Shown: piece by piece, positions 24,510 through 32,880 of the stretch
How positions within the stretch are numbered: position 1 is the stretch's first letter
How the letters are laid out: each line of letters opens with the position of its first letter
NCBI GenBank assembly: GCA_963817335.1
Contig: CAWFNX010000001.1
Span: 682,001 to 746,000 of the forward strand
Length of the DNA: 64,000 nt
From: AV40 sp963817335
GTDB lineage: Bacteria; Verrucomicrobiota; Verrucomicrobiia; Chthoniobacterales; UBA10450
Direction: 5' to 3'
Translations under genes and position numbers: made by a program
Notes under the pieces: model-generated
What the model saw: the letters and a program-made list of their open reading frames with translations, nothing else
What the model was told of the DNA's origin: nothing
Databases searched by the model: none

Positions 24510-24762
24510 CGGCGATCGCTCATACTAATGCTGCAAGTGGGCCGTTTATCAACCGGACGATCGTATTCTCTTACTCCTGCTCTTGCTCATACTCATACTC
24601 TTACTCTGAATCTATCGAGCCAGAGCGAGCAAGAGCAAGAGCAAGAGCAAGAGCAAGAGCAAGAGCAAGAGCAAGAGCAAGAGCAAGAGCAAGAGCAAGA
24701 GCAAGAGGCTAACCTTTCATCTTGCCTGATGCGCACCGGCCCGCTTACTGTCCGATCGCAAT
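24510..24762. other. Spacer between divergent ftsK and lipoprotein genes
   Basis: The region holds a large low-complexity element (24566-24708) and should contain promoters for both directions. Long open frames here (Glu-Gln, Ala-Arg or Ser-Cys repeats) are translations of the hexamer repeat and are not taken as genes. Confidence 0.6.
24566..24708. repeat. GAGCAA hexamer array with inverted partner arm
   Basis: About 24623-24707 consists of some 13 consecutive GAGCAA units. Upstream, at about 24567-24606, lies CTCCTGCTCTTGCTCATACTC and a further CATACTCTTACTC, an imperfect reverse complement. The pair forms a hairpin-like structure with the same architecture as the other intergenic repeats, but with one arm expanded as a near-perfect microsatellite. 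Confidence 0.8.
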
Positions 24763-24984
24763 ATGCATTTTGGTGTTCGCCAAATCGTCGCCACAATCTC
24801 TGCTGCCGCTCTGATTTTCTTTTGTTCCTGCGAGAAACATCGTCTCGGCGAAGATCCGGAAGTCCAAAAGGAAAAAAGCGGAGGCGCAAGTCTCGCCGCG
24901 CCGAATAAGGCGGACGTCGTGGAAAGCCCGGCTCCGAAGCGCACTCCGGCCGAGTTTTTCCAGGAACAGTCGCCGTCGCCCTAA
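24763..24984 (+). CDS. Small lipoprotein, unknown
   Basis: 73 residues from ATG 24763. Hydrophobic signal segment (QIVATISAAALIFFCSC) ending in a Cys-rich lipobox-like site, followed by a short charged mature part (EKHRLGEDPEVQKEKSGG) and a Pro-rich tail. It is probably lipidated and periplasmic. The peptide transporter gene starts 11 bases after its stop, so they may share a message. No family recognised. Confidence 0.6.
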   Translation: MHFGVRQIVATISAAALIFFCSCEKHRLGEDPEVQKEKSGGASLAAPNKADVVESPAPKRTPAEFFQEQSPSP

Positions 24985-24995
24985 GGCGCCTCGTT

Positions 24996-26414
24996 ATGGC
25001 TAATCACAAGTACATGACTTCGCCGCCGAACCTCGCCGGCATGCCGCCGGGTGTGCCTTACATTATCGGCAACGAAGCGGCGGAGCGTTTCTCCTACTAC
25101 GGCATGAAATCGGTTCTGACCGTTTTCATGGCGCATTACATTTTGAATCAATCCGGCCTGTTGGCGCCGATGCAGGAGAACGAAGCCTACATGTACACGC
25201 ACTACTTCGTTTTCGGCGTCTACTTTCTTCCGATTCTTGGAGCGGTTTTGGCTGACGGATTTCTCGGCAAGTATTGGACGATTTTGTCGCTCTCAATCGT
25301 CTACTGTTTGGGCAACCTTACTCTCGCCTGCATGGCCAGTTCGTGGGGGATTGCGGTCGGACAACGAACCATGCTGGCCGTCGGCTTGTTTCTAATTTGT
25401 TTGGGCGCGGGAGGAATCAAACCGTGCGTTTCGGCCAACGTGGGCGATCAGTTTGGCGAATCCAACAAACATTTGCTCTCGAAAATGTTCGGTTGGTTCT
25501 ATTTCTCGATTAACGCGGGCTCATTCATCTCGTCACTTCTCTGCCCCTGGCTCCTCGCCAATCCCAAGTACGGACCGGGTTGGGCATTTGGAATTCCCGG
25601 AATCGCGATGTTGATCGCAACCCTGTTTTTCTGGGGCGGTCGCAAGAAAATGGTGCACGTGCCGCCGTCAGGTCTCGGCTATTTGAAAGAAACCTTCAGC
25701 AGAGAAGGCCTGATCACCCTTGGCCGAATCGCAATGGTTTACTTTTTCATTTTGTTTTTCTGGGGGCTGTGGGGGATGAGCAACGGCGCGGAATGGACGT
25801 TGCAGGCAGAGAAAATGGATCTGCACTGGATGGGAATGGATTTGATCGCAGCTCAAGTCCAGACCGCAAATCCGATTTTGATCTTAATTTTCATTCCGCT
25901 GGTCAATTACGTCATTTACCCAATGATTAACGCGGTCTTTCCGCTGACCCCGCTGCGAAAGATCGGAATTGGCCTTTTCATCACCGCGCTTTCTTTTGTT
26001 ATTATCGTGATGATCCAAGGCTGGATCGACGCGGGACAGAAGCCGAGTATCAACTGGCAACTCCTCGCTTACATGGTTCTCACCCTTGGCGAAGCGATGG
26101 TTTCAATCACCGGCCTCGAGTTTTCCTACACCCAGGCGCCGAATTCGATGAAGAGCTCGGTCATGGCGCTGTGGCTTCTGACCGTCGCCTCAGGTGAGCT
26201 TTTCGTTGGTCTGGTGAATAAATGGATCTTAGGCGGCGGCCACAAGCTGAGCGCCTATCAGTACTTTACTTTCTTCACCTGGTTGATGTTTGGAGCCGCT
26301 ATCGTTTTCGTCATCGTCGCGTGCTTTTACAAAGGGCGGACCTATCTGCAATCGCAGCTTACCCCGGACGAAATTGCCACTGAGCCGATCCTTCACGGCG
26401 GCACCCCGAGCTAA
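24996..26414 (+). CDS. Proton-dependent oligopeptide transporter (POT/PTR family MFS)
   Basis: Inner-membrane importer of di- and tripeptides driven by protons. 472 residues, about 12-14 helices. The hallmark E-x-x-E-R-F motif appears as NEAAERFSYYGM (about 26-37), and the PTR signature region FGWFYFSINAGSFISSLL is present. The C-terminal half has GLEFSYTQAPNSMKSSVMAL, conserved in POT proteins. The DUF885 peptidase gene starts 7 bases downstream, a sensible pairing of peptide uptake and hydrolysis. Confidence 0.95.
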   Translation: MANHKYMTSPPNLAGMPPGVPYIIGNEAAERFSYYGMKSVLTVFMAHYILNQSGLLAPMQENEAYMYTHYFVFGVYFLPILGAVLADGFLGKYWTILSLSIVYCLGNLTLACMASSWGIAVGQRTMLAVGLFLICLGAGGIKPCVSANVGDQFGESNKHLLSKMFGWFYFSINAGSFISSLLCPWLLANPKYGPGWAFGIPGIAMLIATLFFWGGRKKMVHVPPSGLGYLKETFSREGLITLGRIAMVYFFILFFWGLWGMSNGAEWTLQAEKMDLHWMGMDLIAAQVQTANPILILIFIPLVNYVIYPMINAVFPLTPLRKIGIGLFITALSFVIIVMIQGWIDAGQKPSINWQLLAYMVLTLGEAMVSITGLEFSYTQAPNSMKSSVMALWLLTVASGELFVGLVNKWILGGGHKLSAYQYFTFFTWLMFGAAIVFVIVACFYKGRTYLQSQLTPDEIATEPILHGGTPS

Positions 26415-26420
26415 GATAAA

Positions 26421-28151
26421 ATGAAAAGCGCTCTCGCAGCCGCGTGGGTATTGTCGCTGTCGATCTTTACCGCTGCAGCAAATCCGGCGGATGACGAGTT
26501 CGAAAAGATCGCGAAGGATTACATCGAGAGCTACCTTGTGTCGCATCCGGAAGTTGCGACCGAGCTGGGCGACCATCGGTTTGATGGCGCGCTGACCGAT
26601 TATTCGCCCGAGGCGCGCAATCGAATGCTCGCCAGCGCGAAACAAGTCCGCGAAGCGCTCAACAAGTTCGACGACTACAAACAGCTGACCGGCGCCAACC
26701 AGGTCGATGTTCGCATTCTCAGGGATGAGGTCGAAAGCGAGATTTTTTCGATGGAAGAATTGCGCGCGGCCGAGTGGAACCCGCTCGTTTATAATCAGAG
26801 CCTGGCCAACAGCCTTTATCTGCTGGTGGCCCGCGATTTCGATTCCGCAGAGAAACGCATCCCAAATCTGCGTCAGCGCATGGAAGCGATCCCGAACGTG
26901 ATCAAGCAGGCGGAAGCAAACCTGCAACATCCGCCGAAGATTCACGTCGAAACCGCGATCGAACAGGTCGAGGGCGCAATCAATCTCGTTCGCAATGGCC
27001 TCGATCCCTTGCTTGGTCAGGCGCCCCAGACCAAAAAAGATCTCGCCCCGATCCAGGAGAAAACCGCCAAGGCCCTGGAAGATTACAAGAAATGGCTGCA
27101 GCAGGATTTGCTCAAGCGCGCGGACGGCGATTTTCGAATCGGCGCGGACAAGTTTCGTAAGAAATTGCATTTCGCTCTCGCGTCCGATTTGTCGATGGAG
27201 GAAGTGATGAAGCGGGCCCAGGCCGAGCTCGCCCAAACCCAGGACCAGATCTACCAAACCGCGTTACCGCTTTACAAAAAATATTTTTCGAAGCCCGATC
27301 AGAAAACTCTGGCCGACAAGAAGAAAGTGACGGCCGCGATTCTAAATAAATTGGCCGAGCAGCATCAGGACGACAACACGGTGGTGGGCTATGCGCAGAA
27401 AGTGGTAAACGAGGCGACTGATTTTGTGAAGCAGCACAATCTGGTGACGGTGCCGACCGTGCCGCTCGATGTGGTTGCCATGCCGGAGTTCAAGCGCGGC
27501 GTTGCCATTGCCTATTGCGATTCGGCAGGGCCGCTGGAGAAGAACGGCAAAACCTTTTTCGCGATCTCGCCAACGCCGAAAGATTGGACCAAGGAGAAAA
27601 AGGATTCGTTCTTTCGTGAGAACAACAATTATTTCCTTCGCGATTTGACGGTGCATGAAGCGATGCCGGGTCACTATCTCCAGCTTGCCCACTCCAACGA
27701 ATTCAACGCGCCGACCCTCGTCCGCGCGATTTTCCAGAGCGGAACATTCGTTGAGGGATGGGCTGTTTACACCGAACAAGTGATGGCGGAAACGGGCTAC
27801 GGGGGACCGGAAGTGAAAATGCAGCAGTTGAAAATGCGATTGCGCGCGATCGCTAACGCGATTCTCGACCAAAGCATCCATGCCGGGAACATGACCGAAC
27901 AGCAGGCAATGGATTTGATGACAAAAGAAACATTTCAGGAGCAGGGCGAAGCCACCCTGAAATGGAAACGCGCCCGGCTTACTTCCGCTCAGCTTTCCAC
28001 TTATTTTGTCGGCGTCAGTGAGCATCTTGATCTTCGCGAAGCCGCCAAGCAAAAGTGGGGCAAGGATTTCGATCTGAAGAAGTACAACGATCAGGTGATT
28101 TCCTACGGCAGTCCGCCGGTGAAATACGTTCGCGAGTTGATGGGACTATGA
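26421..28151 (+). CDS. DUF885 family secreted peptidase-like protein
   Basis: 576 residues with a signal peptide (MKSALAAAWVLSLSIFTAAA) suggesting export. DUF885 proteins are helical, M32/M3-like putative zinc proteases. Here the metal-site candidate is LTVHEAMPGHYLQLAHSNE (HE-x4-H), followed by FVEGWAVYTEQVMAETG, where a downstream Glu could be a ligand. It ends with KYNDQVISYGSPPVKYVREL, the conserved family C-terminus. Exact substrate unknown; the adjacent POT transporter fits a peptide-degradation role. Confidence 0.88.
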   Translation: MKSALAAAWVLSLSIFTAAANPADDEFEKIAKDYIESYLVSHPEVATELGDHRFDGALTDYSPEARNRMLASAKQVREALNKFDDYKQLTGANQVDVRILRDEVESEIFSMEELRAAEWNPLVYNQSLANSLYLLVARDFDSAEKRIPNLRQRMEAIPNVIKQAEANLQHPPKIHVETAIEQVEGAINLVRNGLDPLLGQAPQTKKDLAPIQEKTAKALEDYKKWLQQDLLKRADGDFRIGADKFRKKLHFALASDLSMEEVMKRAQAELAQTQDQIYQTALPLYKKYFSKPDQKTLADKKKVTAAILNKLAEQHQDDNTVVGYAQKVVNEATDFVKQHNLVTVPTVPLDVVAMPEFKRGVAIAYCDSAGPLEKNGKTFFAISPTPKDWTKEKKDSFFRENNNYFLRDLTVHEAMPGHYLQLAHSNEFNAPTLVRAIFQSGTFVEGWAVYTEQVMAETGYGGPEVKMQQLKMRLRAIANAILDQSIHAGNMTEQQAMDLMTKETFQEQGEATLKWKRARLTSAQLSTYFVGVSEHLDLREAAKQKWGKDFDLKKYNDQVISYGSPPVKYVRELMGL

Positions 28152-28302
28152 CGACGTCGCTTCGCGCCGTCGTAAATGACGAAGCACGAATGTCGAATCA
28201 AATTCGAATGGTCCAAAATTCCGGGTCTTGTTTGCATTGACTTTCGGATTTTGGAGCTTGTTTCGGGTTTCGAAATTCGAATTTCGTATTTAAATCGTTA
28301 TT
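28152..28302. repeat. Long intergenic repeat, GC hairpin plus ATGACGAA/AATTCGAA type
   Basis: Begins with a hairpin ACGACGTCGCTTCGCGCCGTC, continues AAATGACGAAGCACGAATGTC then GAATCAAATTCGAATGG, and after a central segment the other side reads GTTTCGGGTTTCGAAATTCG and AATTTCGTATTT. The start (GC hairpin followed by AAATGACGAA) matches the end of the element at 39371-39482. It fills the gap between the DUF885 gene and the next gene. Confidence 0.7.
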
Positions 28303-28314
28303 GGTGTTTATATC

Positions 28315-28947
28315 ATGCCGAAATTGGCCACCTGGCTGCGCGAGAAAGATGAAAAATGGTTTGCCCCATTTTTCGCGAACCATCCCGAGATCGAAATCTG
28401 TAACGCGCTCAGGAAGGATGTCTCAATCGCAGACGTTGACGGCCTTCTCTTGACCGGCGGGTCGGACATTGCGCCCGAGTTTCTGAAACAGCCGATTCCT
28501 GATCCATCGGTCCTCGAGCAAGATGTCGATCCGGGGCGAGATCGGTGGGAGTTTGCGGCCGTCGATCAAGCGGTCGCCAGTGGCTTGCCTATTCTGGCTA
28601 TTTGCAAAGGCCTTCAGGTTCTCAATCTGGCGCTCGGAGGCACGCTGAACCTCGACATCCCTGGCCACAAGTTTCCGGACCAAAAGGACAACGACATCCA
28701 GTCGCTGCGCTTCCAAAAGGATGCTGTCCACCGCTTTGAAAAAGTAAACAGCTCTCACCATCAAGCGCTCGATTTGGTAGGGGAAGGGCTGGAGATCGAA
28801 GCGTGGTGCTCGGATGACGATGTCATCGAGCAGGTCAGGCTTCGACACTATTCGTTCGCCATCGGTGTCCAGTATCATCCCGAGCGCGGCAAGATTTACG
28901 ATTCGCTGTTCGAGGATTTTTTCTCGCGTCTCGGCCACAATCGTTAA
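28315..28947 (+). CDS. Peptidase C26 / gamma-glutamyl-GABA hydrolase-like class I amidotransferase
   Basis: Class I glutamine-amidotransferase fold. LLLTGGSDIAP near 44-54 forms the oxyanion region, ILAICKGLQVLNLALGG carries the nucleophile C97, and IGVQYHPERG carries the catalytic His-Glu pair. 210 residues, slightly short, because the usual N-terminal strand is trimmed to MPKLATWLREKDEK. The likely reaction is hydrolysis of a gamma-glutamyl amide, as in polyamine catabolism, but no polyamine genes are near. The stop codon TAA falls in a TTAAATC-type repeat arm. Confidence 0.85.
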   Translation: MPKLATWLREKDEKWFAPFFANHPEIEICNALRKDVSIADVDGLLLTGGSDIAPEFLKQPIPDPSVLEQDVDPGRDRWEFAAVDQAVASGLPILAICKGLQVLNLALGGTLNLDIPGHKFPDQKDNDIQSLRFQKDAVHRFEKVNSSHHQALDLVGEGLEIEAWCSDDDVIEQVRLRHYSFAIGVQYHPERGKIYDSLFEDFFSRLGHNR

Positions 28948-28977
28948 ATCATTGAATCGCTAACTCGTTAATTCATC
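28941..28977. repeat. Single arm of a TTAAATC-type repeat
   Basis: AATCGTTAAATCATTGAATC then GCTAACTCGTTAATTC; only one arm is present. It supplies the stop codon of the preceding gene and ends at the GTG start of the next. Confidence 0.7.
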
Positions 28978-29859
28978 GTGTCCGCTCCACAAAACACCAT
29001 CGCGATTGTTTACGATTACGATCAAACCCTGAGTCCAAGCTACATGCAGGACGAAGTGGTTTTTCCCGCATTCGGGATCGACGGGCCAAAATTTTGGACC
29101 CGGTGCAGCGAGTTGGTGCGCGATCACGGTTACGACAACGAGCTGGCCTACATGAAAGTGCTGCTCGACACCCTTGGAATGGATCGGCCGAAGAATTCCG
29201 AATTACAGAAACTCGGGGCCAAATTGAATTTTTACAAAGGCTTGCCCGGGATGTTTGAGGAATTCCGCAACGGGCTTCTCACCGCGGAGCATCAGGCCTA
29301 CGGAGTGACGGTCGAGCATTACATTATTTCATCGGGCCTGAAGGTTTTGCTCGATGGCAGTCGCCTCCAACCCTACGTGCGCGCGATTTTTGGCTGCGAG
29401 TTCGATGAAGATCAGAACGGCCGCATCACGTTTCCGCGCCGGGTCATCAGCCATACCCAGAAGACGCAGTTCTTATTTCGAATCAACAAGGGCCTGCTCG
29501 ACATGTCTCAGGACGTGAACGACCACATGGAGCCCGATATTCGCCCAGTCCCGTTTCCAAACATGATTTACGTCGGAGACGGGCCGACCGACGTGCCGTG
29601 CTTCACCGTGATGAAAAAGAACGGCGGCCAGGCCATCGCCGTTTACAACCCGGACGATCCGCAACGCGCGGGCTTCCGGAAATGTTATCAGCTGTCGACT
29701 CACGCCGATCGCGTTAAACACATTGCGCCGTCGGACTATCGGCCGAACACGCACCTCCGAATGCTGCTCGAACAAATGGTCGAGGAAATCGCCGACCGGA
29801 TCGTGGAGCAGCGCAAGTTTGCCGTGGAAACCGGCACAGTTCGGGCCCCGAAGCACTAG
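28978..29859 (+). CDS. HAD superfamily hydrolase
   Basis: Cytoplasmic phosphatase-like protein, 293 residues from GTG 28978. Motif I is VYDYDQTLSPSY (nucleophile D13, acid/base D15); motif II is HYIISSGLK; motif IV is MIYVGDGPTDVPCF. The cap lies between motif I and II (about 25-110). This arrangement resembles phosphoserine-phosphatase-like HADs, but the substrate is unknown. It converges on a GT-B-like gene, with a hairpin between them. Confidence 0.88.
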   Translation: MSAPQNTIAIVYDYDQTLSPSYMQDEVVFPAFGIDGPKFWTRCSELVRDHGYDNELAYMKVLLDTLGMDRPKNSELQKLGAKLNFYKGLPGMFEEFRNGLLTAEHQAYGVTVEHYIISSGLKVLLDGSRLQPYVRAIFGCEFDEDQNGRITFPRRVISHTQKTQFLFRINKGLLDMSQDVNDHMEPDIRPVPFPNMIYVGDGPTDVPCFTVMKKNGGQAIAVYNPDDPQRAGFRKCYQLSTHADRVKHIAPSDYRPNTHLRMLLEQMVEEIADRIVEQRKFAVETGTVRAPKH

Positions 29860-29871
29860 GATTTATCTACG

Positions 29872-29890
29872 CACGCCTCAGGTAGGCGTG
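29872..29890. terminator. Bidirectional hairpin between convergent genes
   Basis: A perfect 7-bp stem CACGCCT/AGGCGTG with a 5-base loop, 13 bases after the HAD gene stop. The minus-strand gene's TGA stop lies at the loop edge. Followed by ATACATTTTTC on the plus strand, which gives a short T-run. Confidence 0.55.
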
Positions 29891-31122
29891 GATACATTTT
29901 TCAAATCCACCGCGCGCTGAAGCGCATTTGAGAAACTGTTTTGTCCGAGAACGGGCGATTTTCGATCCTGATAGGCCGCTGGCGGCGTGGTCAGGTCGGC
30001 AATTTCGAATTCGGGCGGCACGTCACCCATTACTTTTCCGAAAAATTTCGTTTGGGTTTCGGAAAACGGAAAACAGCGCCAAAGCGCATAGGAATTCAGC
30101 CCGTTGTTGAGCGCCGTGCGCGAAACTGTCGACGAGACCGAATACACCGCTTCGATTTCCGCGAAATGGCGCAGAAAATACAGGTCGGCAACTTCGCGAT
30201 CGTCCTCGATTCGAAAACCCTCGAATTTGAGTCTCGCGGCCTCGCCCTTTTCGAACGGGTGCGGCCGATAAATCAGATCGCGACCGGGATAATGGCGGCG
30301 AATGTAATCGAGGCAACGATTTAAATGTTCGATGTAAACTTCCGGGGTTAGATTTCGGACCAGCAGAAATGGCGTCCCAAAAAAAATGACGCGATGGTCC
30401 GAGCCGGACTGGCGATTGGCATTCGTGTTAGTTCCACTCAAATCATCGAGCTCGGCAATGCTGGGGAACGGGGAAGGGATAATTTGATGTTCGGCGCGGG
30501 CCGGCAGCTCTCCGCCGCTGTTGCTCATAAAGACGATGACGTCGAAAAGTTCTTCCGGATCTTTTTGCAATCGTCGCAAACGGACGCCGTCTCCGCCGGG
30601 ATTGATCCTCGGCTTGTAGTGGATCGTTCGTTCGACCCCGGCCATTGGCTCAACGAACCGGTTTTGCAACCAACCTGAAGTGGTAAAGCGGTATCGCGCG
30701 CGGTCTCCGGTGCGAGTGAGTTCGCCGTAGGCCTTTTGGGATACGCACAGAATTTTGTAGACGTCCGGATGGGCCGATAGGGCTGCGTTGCCAAGTCCGA
30801 GTAAACCGGCGAGGCAAAGCAAAACGTCGCGGTCCGGATCGATTGGCAGCGCGCCCACCCCGCTTTGGCGGTCCATGTTTTCGCGATAGAGCCGCGGCAA
30901 ATCTTTCAGACCGCGACAAGTTCTGACTTTCGGGAAGGCATGCACCGCCGCGAATCCGCCGACGAACTCGCGCCAGTTGGCGTTCTCCCACCATTTCGAT
31001 TCCTCGCGCAGCAAATGGATTCCGCCAGGGAAACGCTCCCGGAGGGCATCGGCCGCGACCAACGCGTTCGGCAGCCGGTCTGGCCGCGAAATCACAATCC
31101 AAAGCTTTGGTTCGTTAGGCAT
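29878..31122 (-). CDS. Putative GT-B-fold glycan-related protein
   Basis: 414 residues from ATG 31122 (MPNEPKLWIVISRPDRLPNA), which begins the first beta strand; longer starts add low-quality residues. Two-domain pattern: an N-terminal Rossmann-like half, then VIFFGTPFLLVRNLTPEVYI, the motif LIYRPHPFEKGEAARLKFEG (the R-P-H-P box of capsule/teichoic-type glycosyltransferases) and IEAVYSVSSTVSRTALNNGL, where Ser-Ser-Thr resembles the nucleotide-sugar binding turn of polysialyltransferase-like enzymes. Acceptor and donor unknown. Its start is 2 bases after the queE stop. Confidence 0.65.
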   Translation of the reverse strand: MPNEPKLWIVISRPDRLPNALVAADALRERFPGGIHLLREESKWWENANWREFVGGFAAVHAFPKVRTCRGLKDLPRLYRENMDRQSGVGALPIDPDRDVLLCLAGLLGLGNAALSAHPDVYKILCVSQKAYGELTRTGDRARYRFTTSGWLQNRFVEPMAGVERTIHYKPRINPGGDGVRLRRLQKDPEELFDVIVFMSNSGGELPARAEHQIIPSPFPSIAELDDLSGTNTNANRQSGSDHRVIFFGTPFLLVRNLTPEVYIEHLNRCLDYIRRHYPGRDLIYRPHPFEKGEAARLKFEGFRIEDDREVADLYFLRHFAEIEAVYSVSSTVSRTALNNGLNSYALWRCFPFSETQTKFFGKVMGDVPPEFEIADLTTPPAAYQDRKSPVLGQNSFSNALQRAVDLKNVSTPT

Positions 31123-31124
31123 CG

Positions 31125-31784
31125 CTACACTCCGCGCTGCGTCGGCGTCCAGATGAATTTGTGCATCTGAAGTTGGAACCGGACGTCGAGTTTGTCGGCG
31201 AGGATCCACTCCACGATCTGGCGCGGATCAACCCGGCCGAAAATGGGGGAGAACAAAACTGCGCGGCAACGGTTCGGTAACTCAAATTTCTCCACTTTGT
31301 CGCGCGACCATTCATAGTCTTCTCGCGAGCCCATCACGAATTTTACCTCGTCGCGCTTGGTCAGATGCTCGATGTTCGACCAAAGATTTTTTTCAACTTC
31401 ACCGCTACCCGGCGTTTTCAAATCCATGATTCGATGAACCCGCGCGTCGACATTCGAAATGTCGTGGGCGCCACTGGTCTCGAGCAGAACCGTGTGGCCC
31501 ACGTCGCATAGCATCGACATCAGCGGCAGCACGTTCTTTTGAAGTAACGGCTCACCCCCGGTGATCTCGACCAGTGGACACTTAAAACTCGCGACTTCGT
31601 CGACAATTTCTCGAAGCGAAATCTTTTTGCCTTCGTAGAAGGCGTATTCGGTGTCGCAATAATTGCAGCGAAGATCGCAAAAGGTTAGCCGAACAAAGAC
31701 GCACCGTTCGCCTGCCCAGGTGCTCTCACCCTGGATTGACTGGTAGATTTCATTTACGGTCAGTGACTTTTCCTGTTCAAACAT
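31125..31784 (-). CDS. queE: 7-carboxy-7-deazaguanine synthase QueE
   Basis: Radical-SAM enzyme of the queuosine/deazaguanine pathway, converting carboxy-tetrahydropterin to CDG. Conserved VNEIYQSIQGESTWAGERCV, then the cluster-binding motif CDLRCNYC (C36, C40, C43) with DTEYAFYEG, ITGGEPLLQ for SAM binding, and LETSGAHDI. 219 residues. No other queuosine genes lie in the window. The GT-B-like gene follows by 2 bases. Confidence 0.95.
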   Translation of the reverse strand: MFEQEKSLTVNEIYQSIQGESTWAGERCVFVRLTFCDLRCNYCDTEYAFYEGKKISLREIVDEVASFKCPLVEITGGEPLLQKNVLPLMSMLCDVGHTVLLETSGAHDISNVDARVHRIMDLKTPGSGEVEKNLWSNIEHLTKRDEVKFVMGSREDYEWSRDKVEKFELPNRCRAVLFSPIFGRVDPRQIVEWILADKLDVRFQLQMHKFIWTPTQRGV

Positions 31785-32059
31785 TGTGTATTACATGTTA
31801 ATCGCCTGCCACGCCGTAGCCTTGGCGAAGGCGGGTCAGCGTCTTTTCGTCCATTCGACTCCGGCCCCGAATCTACAACCGGATACGCTACTGTTCGAGC
31901 GCTTCTGCTGAAGGTAGCCCAGTCTTTTAAGGCTGGGTTTTCGTATGACACATTGGTTAGTCCGGCGAGGACAAAAGAAATCTTCTGTCGTCCCTGTCGG
32001 GACGAGGCAAATTGCATTGTGAGTTGACCCAGCGTTAAAACGCTGGGCTATTTTCCCTA
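31785..32059. other. Spacer between divergent queE and trpA with several palindromes
   Basis: No gene. The spacer includes GTAGCCTTGGCGAAGGCGG (31816-31834), a pair of related palindromes TAGCCCAGTCTTTTAAGGCTGGG (31915-31937) and CCCAGCGTTAAAACGCTGGG (32028-32047), and a third hairpin CGTCCCTGTCGGGACG between them. The outer two are inverted relative to each other, so the whole can form a large cruciform. Promoters for both genes must be here, but I do not see clear boxes. Confidence 0.6.
31914..32052. repeat. Nested REP-like palindromes
   Basis: GTAGCCCAG...CTGGG on the left and CCCAG...CTGGGCTA on the right, each itself a hairpin, with CGTCCCTGTCGGGACG in the middle. The layout is like a REP doublet (BIME). 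Confidence 0.65.
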
Positions 32060-32857
32060 ATGCGCAACCGGATCGACGACTGCTTCGAGCGCCTGCGGAA
32101 GGAGAAGCGCAAAGGATTTATTCCTTATATTTGCGCCGGCGATCCGACCCTGGAGCGAACAGTCGATCTTGCCTTCGCGTTGGAGAAAGCCGGGGCCGAC
32201 TTGATCGAGCTCGGCCTGGCATTTTCGGATCCGCTTGCAGACGGAATTGTTAATCAGCTCGCCGCCCAGCGCGCGCTCACTGCTGGTGCAACGATTCGTG
32301 GCGTTCTCGATTGCGTCCGCGAAATCCGGGCGAAATCGCAAATTCCCATTGTTCTCTACAGTTATTTGAATCCGATCTTTCAGTTCGGTGCTGACAAATT
32401 TCACAGCGAAGCTGAAAAGGCAGGCGTCGATGGAGTGTTGATCGTCGATCTGCCTCCTGAGGAAGATGTCGAACTTGCAATGGCGAACGTGCTGCATATT
32501 CGGTTGATCGCGCCAACCACCCCGCGGCCCCGGATTGAGAAAATCGCCAAAACCGCGAAAGGCTTTTTGTATTATGTCTCGCGCGAGGGCGTGACTGGCG
32601 CGCGTGACTCGATTGCGAGTTCGTTGACGGAGAAAATCGCCGAGCTGAGGAAATATTCGCAGCTTCCAATCGCTGTTGGATTTGGAATTTCGAACCCAAA
32701 TCAGGCCCGCGAAGTGGCGCAGCACGCGGATGCGGTTGTGGTTGGCAGCGCGATTGTCGATTTAGTCGCGAAACACGGCAACAAACCGGAGATGATAGAA
32801 CGAGTAGCTGCGTTTGCGCGTGAAATAGCCGAGGCTGTTAAGTCGCTAAATCATTAA
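32060..32857 (+). CDS. trpA: Tryptophan synthase alpha subunit
   Basis: Cleaves indole-3-glycerol phosphate to indole and glyceraldehyde-3-phosphate, passing indole to TrpB. TIM barrel of 265 residues. The signature LIELGLAFSDPLADG holds catalytic E50 and D61; phosphate-binding loops YYVSREGVTGAR and VGFGISNPNQAREV and the terminal VVVGSAIVDLV are all present. trpB is not adjacent in this window. The last residues (KSLNH) and the TAA stop are encoded by a TTAAATC-type repeat arm. Confidence 0.96.
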   Translation: MRNRIDDCFERLRKEKRKGFIPYICAGDPTLERTVDLAFALEKAGADLIELGLAFSDPLADGIVNQLAAQRALTAGATIRGVLDCVREIRAKSQIPIVLYSYLNPIFQFGADKFHSEAEKAGVDGVLIVDLPPEEDVELAMANVLHIRLIAPTTPRPRIEKIAKTAKGFLYYVSREGVTGARDSIASSLTEKIAELRKYSQLPIAVGFGISNPNQAREVAQHADAVVVGSAIVDLVAKHGNKPEMIERVAAFAREIAEAVKSLNH

Positions 32858-32880
32858 ACGACTGAATCGTTAAATTGGAT
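32838..32880. repeat. TTAAATC-type repeat arm at the trpA end
   Basis: GTTAAGTCGCTAAATCATTA then AACGACTGAATCGTTAAATT. Contains the last codons and stop of trpA and ends at the convergent gene's stop (32881). Confidence 0.7.

Noticed and set aside
24528..24908. Protein with a long Glu-Gln repeat
   Set aside because: It is only the translation of the GAGCAA microsatellite; the three frames give Glu-Gln, Ala-Arg and Ser-Lys repeats equally.
26229..27257. 342-codon open frame on the minus strand
   Set aside because: It is antisense to the well-supported transporter/DUF885 genes, has no family motifs and reflects GC-skewed codon use.
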